A DNA stretch of 64,000 bases. Origin: Persicitalea sp038235275. Its GTDB lineage: Bacteria; Bacteroidota; Bacteroidia; Cytophagales; Spirosomataceae. Positions 43,937 to 52,445 of the stretch are shown here, piece by piece. Position 1 is the stretch's first letter; each line of letters opens with the position of its first letter. The notes below the pieces were generated by a model, which worked only from the letters and a program-made list of their open reading frames with translations, was not told where the DNA came from and ran no database searches. The stretch lies in contig JBBSUC010000007.1 of the NCBI GenBank assembly GCA_038235275.1, forward strand, positions 62,001 to 126,000, written 5' to 3'. Position numbers and translations under genes: made by a program.

Positions 43937-45032
43937 GGACTTTCGCTTAGACAGCATGAACAGTAGGATTCATCAGTTGTTGAACCAAGTAGTCGGTGAA
44001 CAGCCCCTGCCTGACCTGATAGAGCGTGGTCTTGATCTGCTTAGCTTTGACCTTGAGCGACACCCACGCGTGGTAGCAGCAGGCCAAGTGGTTGCGCTGC
44101 GAGCGGGCCTTGCGGCACTGGCACTTCTCCGAGCCCGTCAGTTGCTTGAATTCCCTGTGGAACTGCTCCACCTGCCACCTGTTGTCGTTCTTGATTTCGG
44201 CGACAAACAGGTTTACAGTAGGGTCAAGGTCATTCGTTATGACCCAGTCAATGTCGCCGTTTGGGGCAACCACCCGCCGGGCGGCCCCGTTGAAAAGCTT
44301 TACCATGAAGGGGCACTCTTTGAGCTTGACGGTCAGCCCTTTGACCAGCGACTGCTCGTCAAAGGGAAGTTCGTCCAAATGCTGGTAGCCAGTTTCTGGC
44401 CCCAGGCTCACCAGGCGGTTGCTCTTCAGCGCCCGCCGCTGCGGTGTGGTGAAGAAAATCCAATCGCTGCGGTGAATGAGCTTGAGGTTGGCCACCGAGG
44501 CGTACCAAGTGTCGAAAAGTATCGTCTTGGCTTTGAGCCGCTTGTGAGTAACCAAGCGCTTGAACATTTCCGCTCCGGCGGCGCGGCTGGAAATGGTCGT
44601 TTTTGGTCTTGCCGTCGTGCTGGGGGCTGTAGACGCGGTAGTCGATGGGCCAGAAGTCGCCGTCATTTCCCGAGGAATGGATCAGGTTGACCAGACCGAT
44701 GCCTTTGACCGTACCGTGTTCATTGCCAGAGTACTGCCGCTTGACCAGTTCGATAAAGTTGGAGTACTGCTTGTTCTGAACGCTGTCATCGACAATGACG
44801 ACCGAGGTCTCCGAATCCTCGACATGGGGCGCAACCGAAGCCCACAGCTGCGAGGGGGTGAAGCGTTCGCGTCGAAGGAAGTCGCTGACCGAATCGTGGC
44901 AGAGGTTGGGCTTGTGGTCGGCCAGGTTCGTGCAAGTGTAGTTGAACGGCGTGCTCAGCAGGTACTCTATGTAGTCTCTTTTCTGTAGCATCCAGTAAAT
45001 TTAATCGTATTTCTAATCACAAGCGAAAGTCC
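43937..45032 (-). mobile_element. IS701-like insertion sequence
   Basis: Ends GGACTTTCGCTT (43937-43948) and AAGCGAAAGTCC (45021-45032) are perfect 12-bp inverted repeats, flanked by TATA on both sides (43933-43936, 45033-45036). A 4-bp duplication and ~1.1 kb length fit the IS701/IS4 group. It landed at the right duplication copy of the MITE-like element. The transposase is frameshifted. Confidence 0.75.
43947..44991 (-). pseudogene. DDE transposase of the IS701-like element, frameshifted
   Basis: The first part (from 44991) has FIVVDDSVQNKQYS-like DDE start (VVIVDDSVQNKQYSNFIELVK) and YSPQHDGKTKNDHF. After that the frame goes wrong, and homology continues in a second frame from about 44585: MFKRLVTHKRLKAKTILFDTWYAS, then WQVEQFHREFKQLTGSEKCQCR with the final acidic residue. 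The shift lies in a GC-rich run near 44580-44600. No classic slippery A-run is seen, so decay is more likely than programmed frameshifting. Confidence 0.75.
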
Positions 45033-45126
45033 TATACTTATTTTGAAGAAGTTTCTGAAATGGTGAAGTTGCAGACAGGAGGGCCAGAATAACAGGTAAG
45101 GACCACGTAAAAACAGATTCTTTTCC

Positions 45127-45699
45127 CTAACCAGTAATATTTTTTCTTATCCTACTCAGAGATGATTGAGTGATACCCAGGTAGGACGCCAAATCCGAAA
45201 GAGGTATTCTGTTCGCCAGTGCGGGAAAACGTTTCATAAAACTCAGGTACCGCTGAGTTGCGTTCTCAGCGATCATGGGATTGACCCGGTTTACTTTTTC
45301 GAGTAGAGCTTTGGCCGTTATTCTGTGAATAATTTCATCCCAGCCAATAACAACCGCCGAAAGTTCCTGCAGCGCCAACTGGCTGAAAACAACCAGTTGA
45401 CAATCGGTAACCGCCTGGATGTACTCGGCCGAGGGAATCTGATGATTGAAACTTGTCAAATCGACGGCAAAGTTGTTCTCGTCCACAAAGTACCGGGTGA
45501 CTTCATTGCCCCGATTGGTGTAATAACAGACCCTAAGTACCCCTTCCTGGACGATCGCTACGCGCCGGGCGGTTTGCCCGGCCTCCGAAAAATAGGCTCC
45601 TTTTTTCAGTTCGATCGAAACCACCAGCCGTTTTATCAACGTGATCTGCTGCGGATTGAGCGGACCAAATTCAAGCAGGTAGTTTATCAATTGATCCAT
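45127..45699 (-). CDS. Crp/Fnr-family transcriptional regulator
   Basis: The ATG at 45699 gives 190 residues. A sensor beta-roll (GAYFSEAGQTARRVAIVQEG) and a long dimer helix lead to the HTH LSDLASYLGITQSSLSRIRKNI. No Cys cluster. Its 5' end overlaps the upstream SRPBCC gene by 29 nt, so the two are translated together. Confidence 0.85.
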   Translation of the reverse strand: MDQLINYLLEFGPLNPQQITLIKRLVVSIELKKGAYFSEAGQTARRVAIVQEGVLRVCYYTNRGNEVTRYFVDENNFAVDLTSFNHQIPSAEYIQAVTDCQLVVFSQLALQELSAVVIGWDEIIHRITAKALLEKVNRVNPMIAENATQRYLSFMKRFPALANRIPLSDLASYLGITQSSLSRIRKNITG

Positions 45700-46219
45700 G
45701 GGCAAGTTCTTCTAGCTCCCTTTTGATAATTTCCAATGCGGCAACCAGCATGGCTTTCAACTCATTCATTAAAAACAGGTTCACGGCGTTGAGCGGGATA
45801 ACCCTGTACGTCCATACGATTCCCACCTGACCGCTATCGAGGTCGTTGAACTCCCATTCCCCTTCGATGCGTTTGGCCAGGAATCGCAAAGTTGAGGTAA
45901 AATGGTCGTTTTTGTAGGAAAAAGATTGGTTGGGAACGACGGTTAATAAGCTTTCCCGGGAAGTTGATCCATCATTGAAATAGATGGTTCTAGTCAGGCC
46001 GGGCTTATTCCAGCCCTGATCCAGGCTAGTCTTGCGAATGCCCGGAATGAGCCGGGTGCCTTCGAAGATACGGGAAAGGTCAATGGGCACGATGTGGTTG
46101 AACACTGCTTCGATCGACCCTGAGACGGTTGTCGTCACCGTAATTAGAGGCATTGCTTCTCCCTTCGATGTCGTCGCAGTTATGCGGGGCTCCGAAGCTA
46201 ATTTATTCGGTAGTGTCAT
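45671..46219 (-). CDS. SRPBCC-family protein
   Basis: Starting at ATG 46219 (MTLPNKLASEPR) the protein has 182 residues. ITVTTTVSGSIEAVFNHIVPIDLSRIF begins a Bet v1-like ligand-binding fold; VVPNQSFSYKNDHFTSTLRFLAKRIEGEWEF continues it. No signal peptide. It may bind a hydrophobic compound sensed or handled with the coupled Crp/Fnr regulator. Confidence 0.7.
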   Translation of the reverse strand: MTLPNKLASEPRITATTSKGEAMPLITVTTTVSGSIEAVFNHIVPIDLSRIFEGTRLIPGIRKTSLDQGWNKPGLTRTIYFNDGSTSRESLLTVVPNQSFSYKNDHFTSTLRFLAKRIEGEWEFNDLDSGQVGIVWTYRVIPLNAVNLFLMNELKAMLVAALEIIKRELEELAHGSIDKLPA

Positions 46220-46251
46220 GCTCTTTTTCCTTTTTGAGTTAGGAAACAAAT

Positions 46252-46998
46252 TTAGTGTGCCTCTGCGGATCGGAATTTGCCAAATGACAAAAAATGAGAT
46301 TTGCGCATTAATACTATCCCCAAAATAACCAGCCAGATCAACCACAAAGTACTCCCGATAGCCCCTGCTAAATCCCAGTGCGGAAAGCCGGGCATGACCG
46401 TCGCCAGTAATTCGCCCTGAGCCAGAAAGTAGATGGCCGAAGCAAGGTAGCCGAGGATAATAAACCAACGGCCGTACACACCTTTCTGGCTAAGGATGTG
46501 GGTCAACAGTACCGTCCAAATTACGGTGAATAGCTGTCCTAAGTGTTCGCCGAGCAAAACCCCGCCGAACTGATGGATGAGTTTGAAGGCCACTACTACG
46601 GCGGTTTTGGGTCCCTCGTCGGGAGCATTCACGTAGGTATCGGCCAGGACCGGCACTACGAAAGTCCAGCGCAAAAGTCCGATCATCTGGACGACCAGTC
46701 CGATGACGCCCAGGGTGGTGGCCACGCCGATCGTTCTAGACTGGTCTTTCAACGATTTACCCAGCATAATGAGTGCAGGCAGCAGCGGCAGCCCCGAAAT
46801 GCCGAAAGCGAACCAGGTCCAAATCAACGGGTTTCCGCCGTTGTGAAATTTAGTGAGTACCACTCCTGTATCTTGCCGCAAAACGTCAGGGTAGTCGAAG
46901 GTCATTGTCAACAGCGTGTACGGAATCATGACACCCACGGCTCCGAGAATGAGTAGGATGCCGATAATTCTATAGGTCGAAATTTCTGGATTTTTCAT
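46252..46998 (-). CDS. DUF4386-family integral membrane protein
   Basis: A 248-residue protein with six to seven hydrophobic helices. The start YRIIGILLILGAVGVMIPYTLL and the loop before FKLIHQFGGVLLGEHLGQLFTVIWT fit DUF4386. Function unknown. It lies 32 nt upstream of the SRPBCC gene and 9 nt downstream of the next barrel gene, in one operon. Confidence 0.7.
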   Translation of the reverse strand: MKNPEISTYRIIGILLILGAVGVMIPYTLLTMTFDYPDVLRQDTGVVLTKFHNGGNPLIWTWFAFGISGLPLLPALIMLGKSLKDQSRTIGVATTLGVIGLVVQMIGLLRWTFVVPVLADTYVNAPDEGPKTAVVVAFKLIHQFGGVLLGEHLGQLFTVIWTVLLTHILSQKGVYGRWFIILGYLASAIYFLAQGELLATVMPGFPHWDLAGAIGSTLWLIWLVILGIVLMRKSHFLSFGKFRSAEAH

Positions 46999-47007
46999 GA
47001 TGATTTT

Positions 47008-47700
47008 TTAAGGAGTGAAAACGATCGAATAGTGCATCGCCCCGAACCGCCACTGGTCGTCCCCCAGGCCGTTTACCTCCACCCAGGTTCGGAGTTGCTG
47101 GTAGGATACTTGCAGTTCGAGGGCTTTGGCCTTGTTCTTGAACGGCGTGAACGAGTAGCCCAGACTTACCCCCGTTGCGTTACCAATGCCGAACTGGTGG
47201 AAGAAATTCTGCTCGCCCGCGCTGGTCAGGTACCTGTTTTTGGTCAGGACGGAGGCCAAGCCGAAATCGCCTTTTACAAATAAATTGTTGGCTGTGAAAG
47301 GGTAGTATTTCAGGGCGACGCCCCCCGTGATGAAGTTGAAGAAGTAGGCTTCCTCGTAGCCCCCATTTCCGGGCTGCGAACCCGTTTGCGCGTTGCGGAT
47401 GACGGCTCCCAGCATGAGTCCGGGCGCAAATTGGAGCGGTTTATAGAAGCCTACCGTGAAAGTATAACCCGAGAGCGCCGGGTACTTTCCTACATCTTGG
47501 CGTTGGCCGCTGCTGTTTTCAAAATAGCTTCGCTGGTTTTTGCGCAAATCCTGCGACCGGGTCAACTCGGCACCGCTTTGCAGGTAGGGTGTCACGAAAC
47601 CCAGGCTGACTTCGGTTTGTGTGGCTTGCGACAGTGGATTTTGGGCGGAGGCAGAACCAAAGGCGATCAGGAAGGCTACTATGGTGTTTGATAGTTTCAT
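47008..47700 (-). CDS. Putative outer-membrane beta-barrel protein
   Basis: 230 residues with a signal peptide (cut after GSASA, ~19). The rest alternates polar and aromatic residues as in an 8-10-strand barrel (VSLGFVTPYLQSG, YTFTVGFYKPLQFAPG, GVSLGYSFTPF) and ends in the short motif YSIVFTP. No named family was recognised. It is 9 nt from the DUF4386 gene. Confidence 0.55.
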   Translation of the reverse strand: MKLSNTIVAFLIAFGSASAQNPLSQATQTEVSLGFVTPYLQSGAELTRSQDLRKNQRSYFENSSGQRQDVGKYPALSGYTFTVGFYKPLQFAPGLMLGAVIRNAQTGSQPGNGGYEEAYFFNFITGGVALKYYPFTANNLFVKGDFGLASVLTKNRYLTSAGEQNFFHQFGIGNATGVSLGYSFTPFKNKAKALELQVSYQQLRTWVEVNGLGDDQWRFGAMHYSIVFTP

Positions 47701-47710
47701 GGTTTTCGGA

Positions 47711-48166
47711 TCAAAAGAAAAATGAATAGCTAAGTCCCGTCGTGGGGTTGATCTTGAAGCTTTCGCCCGGCGCGGCGAGTCCGGTTACGCCAAGGCGGAA
47801 ATTGAGACCTTTGTAGATCATCAGCCGAAAGCCGATTTCGGGCATGACTGCGTTTTTCTGTTTGTACTCGCGGGTTAGCCCACGGGCGTAAGAAACTGAG
47901 GTGTAGAAAGACGACGGATTCTCCCGCTTGCCGATGGGTAAAAACCAGAGCGTGACGCCCGTTCGGACGAACTCGGTGGTGACGTTGGGCGTAAAATTGG
48001 TCGGGTAGTAGCCCGCGTGGACGGACAAGTTTTTGTAGCGGTACTCAAGTCCGATGGACGGATTACGAAAAGCATTGATACTCAACTCGTGGGTCGAGAG
48101 GCGGCTTTGAGCCGAGGCGAAAAAAGGGGTAGCCAGCAGGGTGGCGGCCATAATGATCTTCTTCAT
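47711..48166 (-). CDS. Small putative outer-membrane protein
   Basis: The ATG at 48166 (MKKIIMAATLLATPFFASAQ) provides a signal peptide and a 151-residue product; earlier in-frame codons lack one. It has beta strands such as IGLEYRYKNLSVHAGYYPTNF and ends GLSYSFFF, with a terminal Phe typical of barrel proteins. 10 nt before the next barrel gene. Confidence 0.55.
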   Translation of the reverse strand: MKKIIMAATLLATPFFASAQSRLSTHELSINAFRNPSIGLEYRYKNLSVHAGYYPTNFTPNVTTEFVRTGVTLWFLPIGKRENPSSFYTSVSYARGLTREYKQKNAVMPEIGFRLMIYKGLNFRLGVTGLAAPGESFKINPTTGLSYSFFF

Positions 48167-48247
48167 ATCGTCTGGTTGTTTGGTTTGACGATACAAAGTT
48201 GGGGTGCTAAAAAAGGGGAGTACTGGACAAATGTCCAAAAGCAATTT

Positions 48248-48811
48248 TCAGCGGATATTATTTCGGATGCGGCTCAGGTGGCGCGGCGTCACGCCCAGGA
48301 TGGAGGCCAGGTACTGCAGCGGGATTTGCTGCAAGAGTTCGGGTTCCTCGTCCAGTAGGGCCTCGTAACGCTCCTCGGCGGTGAGGGCGATGAGCTTGTG
48401 GCGGCTGTCGTCGATGCAAATCAGCAAATGTTCCAGCACGCCGATGTAGAAGGTCTGGAACTTGGCATTGTGGTTTTTCAAATGCTGTAAATCGTTGAAA
48501 TGGATTTGCCACACCTCCCCGTCACCCAGCGCCCGCACGTACTCCTTGGCAGGAATCTGGCTGATGAAACTGCTGAGCGAAGCCAGGAAATTGTTCTCGC
48601 CTACCACGTAGGTGGTGTGTTCGTCGCCGTCTTTGAGGAAATAAAACTGGAAAAGTCCCCGGCTGATGAAAGCCAGGTGCCGGGCGGTTTTGCCCTCCTC
48701 CAAAAAATGCTCGCCCTTGGCGAAGGTCTTGGTTTTGAACAAATCAGCAACTCCCTGAGCTTCACCGGATGTGAAGCCGGACTGCTGAAAGTAGGCGATG
48801 AGGTTTTTCAT
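48248..48811 (-). CDS. Crp/Fnr-family transcriptional regulator
   Basis: 187 residues: sensor roll (EHFLEEGKTARHLAFISRGLFQFYF, GDEHTTYVVGENNF), dimer helix, HTH (PLQYLASILGVTPRHLSRIRNNI). Resembles the regulator at 20717 (shared GDE-TTY block). It sits 81 nt upstream of the small barrel gene and probably controls it. Confidence 0.85.
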   Translation of the reverse strand: MKNLIAYFQQSGFTSGEAQGVADLFKTKTFAKGEHFLEEGKTARHLAFISRGLFQFYFLKDGDEHTTYVVGENNFLASLSSFISQIPAKEYVRALGDGEVWQIHFNDLQHLKNHNAKFQTFYIGVLEHLLICIDDSRHKLIALTAEERYEALLDEEPELLQQIPLQYLASILGVTPRHLSRIRNNIR

Positions 48812-48819
48812 GGGTATTT

Positions 48820-48963
48820 TTATTCGGCGTCAAGCACTTGATAAAGTAATTCGTCGGGATGCTTGCCCAAAGCGCGGGCGATTCGTATCCGATTCAGGCG
48901 CATCAGGAAAATAGGGTAAAGATTGATCGGAATATCCAAGAACACGAACAGTCCGCCCGCAAG
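48820..48963 (-). pseudogene. 3' fragment of a CrtO-like glycosyl acyltransferase
   Basis: An open frame with no start reads GLFVFLDIPINLYPIFLMRL then NRIRIARALGKHPDELL and stops at 48820. This looks like the membrane-anchored C-terminus of glycosyl-4,4'-diaponeurosporenoate acyltransferase-like proteins (NLYPI-x-x-x-R-x-NR). The rest is missing, replaced by the barrel gene next door. Confidence 0.45.
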
Positions 48964-48966
48964 ACC

Positions 48967-49626
48967 TTACTTCCTGTTCAAACCAAACGTATAGCCTACG
49001 CTCAGATTCACGACGAGGGGCATAAAGCCGATCCCCGAATCGAGCGTCTTGAGCGTTTCGGTTTGGTCGGTGTTCTTGTTGACGTAGGTGTATCGGCCGT
49101 CGGCAAACGATGATCGTACCGTGGGCCAGTACCGGACGCTGGGCGAAACGGTCAGGCCCTTCAAGGCATTGTCCTGGTTTTTGAATGGCTGGTAAAAGCC
49201 GTACAGACCCAAACCCAAACTGAAAGTGTTGTCAGCCGTAATGCGATTGGCTTTGTTTTGGGCTTCGCCCTCGTAATAATACTCGAAGCGGTGCCATTTG
49301 GGTTCTACCCGCAAGTTGACCCAGTTGGTAAAGCGGTAGCCCAAGCCGAATCCAGTAGTCCAGGGTACCCGGACGGACAGCCCTTGCATTTGCAGTTCGT
49401 CGGTGACCAGGTTGCCCGAAAATTTGAGTGCGGCCCCGTGGGAATAGTCGAAAATGAACCGCTTATGGATGAAGTTCCCCTCGATGTTGAACCCCGAAGC
49501 GAACAGGGGTTGCGTGAGTCCGAACAGGACGGAGACTTTGGTTTCCTGTTTCCAATCCTGAGTTTGGGCGCTGGCCAGTTGAGTAGCCACGATTAGCGCG
49601 ATGAAAGTGATGGTTAGCTTTTTCAT
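48967..49626 (-). CDS. Putative outer-membrane beta-barrel, operon with nitroreductase
   Basis: 219 residues with a signal peptide (MKKLTITFIALIVATQLASAQ) almost identical to that of the gene at 50846. Strand-like segments include VSVLFGLTQPLFASG, GFGLGYRFTNWVNLRVEPKW and VNLSVGYTFGLNRK. It overlaps the nitroreductase gene by 4 nt (ATGA), implying coupled translation. Function unknown. Confidence 0.6.
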   Translation of the reverse strand: MKKLTITFIALIVATQLASAQTQDWKQETKVSVLFGLTQPLFASGFNIEGNFIHKRFIFDYSHGAALKFSGNLVTDELQMQGLSVRVPWTTGFGLGYRFTNWVNLRVEPKWHRFEYYYEGEAQNKANRITADNTFSLGLGLYGFYQPFKNQDNALKGLTVSPSVRYWPTVRSSFADGRYTYVNKNTDQTETLKTLDSGIGFMPLVVNLSVGYTFGLNRK

Positions 49627-50810
49627 GATTGTTGCGTTGACTTGATGGTTTCACTGTTTTTGATGTTGAACACTTGCCGACGGTAGGAATAGAAGGGTAC
49701 GCGTCCCCGCCCGATCCGAATAATCATCTGAATCTTTTGCGGGTCTTCGACGTGCATGACTTCGTTCAGGCGGTCGCGTAGTGGTCTCATTTCGTCGTAC
49801 TCCTGGATGGCCTGATTATAGGGATGGGCGTACAAATCCAGGCTCGTCAGGGCGAGGGCGAAGCGGGCGTAGTCACGGCCGGTCTCTATCCAGTCCGTAA
49901 AGGTGTTGGTGAGCGTAATCCAGAACACAATGCCCTTCGTGCTGTCGATGCCCTTTTTTATCTTTTTCATCGATGCATCGATTGACCGCGCACTGTGCCA
50001 CTTTTTAGGATCGCCGTTATCGACGGCCCGCTTCACGATGGCCTTCATAATTCCCGAATAACCCATCTGGTCCAGACTAAGCCCGTTGCCTTTTTCGGCC
50101 ATCTGCTGCTCGGTGAACCGGAACAGTTTCCGGGTTTCCTCGTTAGTGCGGAACGTCCGGGATTCAATTTCCAGCCCTTCGTAAAATATAGACAGAAACG
50201 GATCGAGCGACTCGTTTTTGAACACCAGCTCGGCGTGACTCCGGCCCGCCCGCCGGGTCAACTTGGCAAACTCGGATTGCGTGATCCGGGGGCCAGTGTA
50301 GGCGTGCCGGTTGGTTTGTCGGCCCATGATATAAGCCGCCAGTGGGTCGGGCGTATCGACAGCTTCGCGCAGGGCGAGATGTGCCACGGGTTTATGCCCA
50401 AAGTCCCGGTCCGACTCGTAGCCTTCGGGAAACAGTTCGACTTTCGTTTCGTAACCCATCGTGGTAGCGGCCAGTACCAGCGTTTCGATAAAACACCCCG
50501 CTCCCAGATGGATTTGCCGCGACGGGGGATCGGTGGCGGGCAGCAGCACCTGCTCATCAACGTAATGCAGCATGGTCAGATCGCTCAGGATGGCAAACTT
50601 CCAGGACTGCGTATTGTGCGGGCTGGGCGCATTGACGCCCCAGGCAATGGCTTTCATAATTGGCTGGGCGAAGGCGTTCGGGTCGGGCCGCCGGGCCGGG
50701 TTGCCCGCTTGGGCCGCCTCGGCGGGTGTGAGCAGCCCGGAAAATGTACTGATCAGGGCCGCAGCCGTCATCACAGTACCACTCTGGATAATGAATTCTC
50801 GGCGTTCCAT
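49623..50810 (-). CDS. Acg-type FMN-binding nitroreductase, Tat-exported
   Basis: 395 residues beginning with a twin-arginine-like leader (MERREFIIQSGTVMTAAALIS). NAPSPHNTQSWKFAI near 58-72 is the FMN-binding start of the Acg/nitroreductase-like family; MGRQTNRHAYTGPRI and IRIGRGRVPFYSYRR are further family marks. It probably acts in the periplasm, as either oxidoreductase or flavin-sequestering protein. It is between two barrel genes with matching signal peptides. Confidence 0.8.
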   Translation of the reverse strand: MERREFIIQSGTVMTAAALISTFSGLLTPAEAAQAGNPARRPDPNAFAQPIMKAIAWGVNAPSPHNTQSWKFAILSDLTMLHYVDEQVLLPATDPPSRQIHLGAGCFIETLVLAATTMGYETKVELFPEGYESDRDFGHKPVAHLALREAVDTPDPLAAYIMGRQTNRHAYTGPRITQSEFAKLTRRAGRSHAELVFKNESLDPFLSIFYEGLEIESRTFRTNEETRKLFRFTEQQMAEKGNGLSLDQMGYSGIMKAIVKRAVDNGDPKKWHSARSIDASMKKIKKGIDSTKGIVFWITLTNTFTDWIETGRDYARFALALTSLDLYAHPYNQAIQEYDEMRPLRDRLNEVMHVEDPQKIQMIIRIGRGRVPFYSYRRQVFNIKNSETIKSTQQS

Positions 50811-50845
50811 AATTTCAGGATTTTAGGGTGAATGGACCGGTTGAC

Positions 50846-51400
50846 TTAAAAGGCAACCCCAATGTGTACTTTGGCCGACAGAAACGTGTCGCTTTTGCCG
50901 CCGCGCGGGCCAATGTCCGTTACGGCCCCCTGAATGACGCCCACCTGTGGCAGCAGGTAAAAATTGTACGAGCGGTTGGAGCGGAAATTGAACTTGTAGC
51001 CGGCATGGCCTTCCACCAGGACGGTGAAGTTCTCGTAGTCTTTCCCGTCAATCTTGTTGCGGGTTCCCCGCGCCCAGCCCGTATCGACCTGCCCCTCGAT
51101 GTGAAATCCTTTGATAAGGTACTGCCGATAGCCCGCCGTGAGAAGATACTCGTCAATTTTATCGACGATGTCGTGGGTAACGTTAGGGCGCAGGTAAACG
51201 CCCAGCAGCAGGTCGCCGTGAGCCGCGCCGGGCCGCCCCACAATGGTATGGGTGACGCGGGCCGTGATGATGTTGGCTTCCGGCACGAAGGGTACCAGCA
51301 GGTCGGCCTCGACTCCCCACTTATTGGGTGGGAGCTGTTGGGCGCTGGCCAGTTGCGTAGCCAGGCAGAGCGCGATGAAAGTGAAAGTTAGCTTCTTCAT
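50846..51400 (-). CDS. Putative outer-membrane beta-barrel protein
   Basis: 184 residues; signal peptide MKKLTFTFIALCLATQLASAQ. The body (WGVEADLLVPFVPEANI, GDLLLGVYLRPNVTHD, FLSAKVHIGVAF) looks like a small barrel and ends in Phe. The first 20 codons are close to those of 48967 in DNA, but the bodies differ. Lies 35 nt before the nitroreductase gene. Confidence 0.6.
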   Translation of the reverse strand: MKKLTFTFIALCLATQLASAQQLPPNKWGVEADLLVPFVPEANIITARVTHTIVGRPGAAHGDLLLGVYLRPNVTHDIVDKIDEYLLTAGYRQYLIKGFHIEGQVDTGWARGTRNKIDGKDYENFTVLVEGHAGYKFNFRSNRSYNFYLLPQVGVIQGAVTDIGPRGGKSDTFLSAKVHIGVAF

Positions 51401-51486
51401 TGTGATTTTTGTTGTTTAGTACGATGCAAAGTACCTGATAATAAATTACTTACCATTGGTACAAATGGTTGTTTGTTAGGTAAAAA

Positions 51487-52401
51487 TCAGAGGGAATTTT
51501 CCCGGTACTGCGCCGGACTGACCCCCACCTGCGCCTTGAAGAACTTCACGAAATGGCTGTAATCGGTATAGTTCAATTGGTAGGCAATTTCTTTGACGCC
51601 CACCTCCGAATTTTCCAGCATGGTTTTCGCGTGGATCAACAGCACTTCCTGAATGATTTCCTTCGCCGATTTGCCGAAATGGGAACGGGTGCTTTTGTTC
51701 AGGAAAGCGGAGGTCACGCCCAATTTCTCGGAGTAATAAGCCACGGATTTCGCGGTCTGGTAGTACTTCACCACCAGGCTTTTGAACCGGGATGCCGCCT
51801 CTACGTGCTGGGTGAGCGCGTATTTATCGGGTAAAGAATTCGATTCCCCTTCGACTTTTTCTTTTTGGATGACTCTTCTCAAAAACACGAGCAAAACCTG
51901 CATGAGGTTCTTGATAACCTGGACATTCTCCGCCCGCATGAATTGGTGTTCGGCGAGCATCAACTCGTACAATCCGCCGAGGCGATCGTACTGGCTTTTG
52001 TCCATTTCGTAAATCAAGGGCTGACTGTCGAACAAAAAACCGAAGCTATCCGGCCTGGAATTATTGACAAACAAAGGACCAAGAAAGTCGGCTTTGACGT
52101 TGATGACATAACCGTCCCAATCGCCCGTTTTGGTCCATTCTATAATCTGCCCCGGCACAAAAACAATCATCGAGCAAGTTTCGGAAACCAGGCTCTTGTC
52201 GAACACCGATACCCTGGCGTTCAGCCGATTCACGATGGCAAACTGATAGTAATCCGTTTTGAAAGGTCCCATCCGGTCGACCAATTGCGCCCCCAACTCA
52301 TTGAAGCGGAAAATATGAAAGTCAGGGTGGCTTGATCGTACCAGTCCGTTGCCAGCCCGGTAATATTCGTCGAATTCCTGGTAGGTGGTCATTTCTGTCA
52401 T
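51487..52401 (-). CDS. AraC-family transcriptional regulator
   Basis: 304 residues. An N-terminal cupin-like sensor region is followed by a two-helix-turn-helix AraC domain: KSVAYYSEKLGVTSAFLNKSTR and VKEIAYQLNYTDYSHFVKFFKAQVGVSPAQYR. It lies 44 nt after the epimerase-like gene, on the same strand, and 86 nt ahead of the barrel gene at 50846, either of which it may control. Confidence 0.9.
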   Translation of the reverse strand: MTEMTTYQEFDEYYRAGNGLVRSSHPDFHIFRFNELGAQLVDRMGPFKTDYYQFAIVNRLNARVSVFDKSLVSETCSMIVFVPGQIIEWTKTGDWDGYVINVKADFLGPLFVNNSRPDSFGFLFDSQPLIYEMDKSQYDRLGGLYELMLAEHQFMRAENVQVIKNLMQVLLVFLRRVIQKEKVEGESNSLPDKYALTQHVEAASRFKSLVVKYYQTAKSVAYYSEKLGVTSAFLNKSTRSHFGKSAKEIIQEVLLIHAKTMLENSEVGVKEIAYQLNYTDYSHFVKFFKAQVGVSPAQYRENSL

Positions 52402-52445
52402 AAGGTGTTTAACGCTGCTTCACTCACGGAAAAACGGGTATTCTC

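Noticed and set aside
44580..44600. Programmed -1 frameshift in the IS transposase
   Set aside because: The shift falls in a GC-rich run with no A6/A7 slippery sequence or obvious downstream pseudoknot.
49995..50831. Plus-strand open frame opposite the nitroreductase gene
   Set aside because: No domain or leader; antisense shadow.
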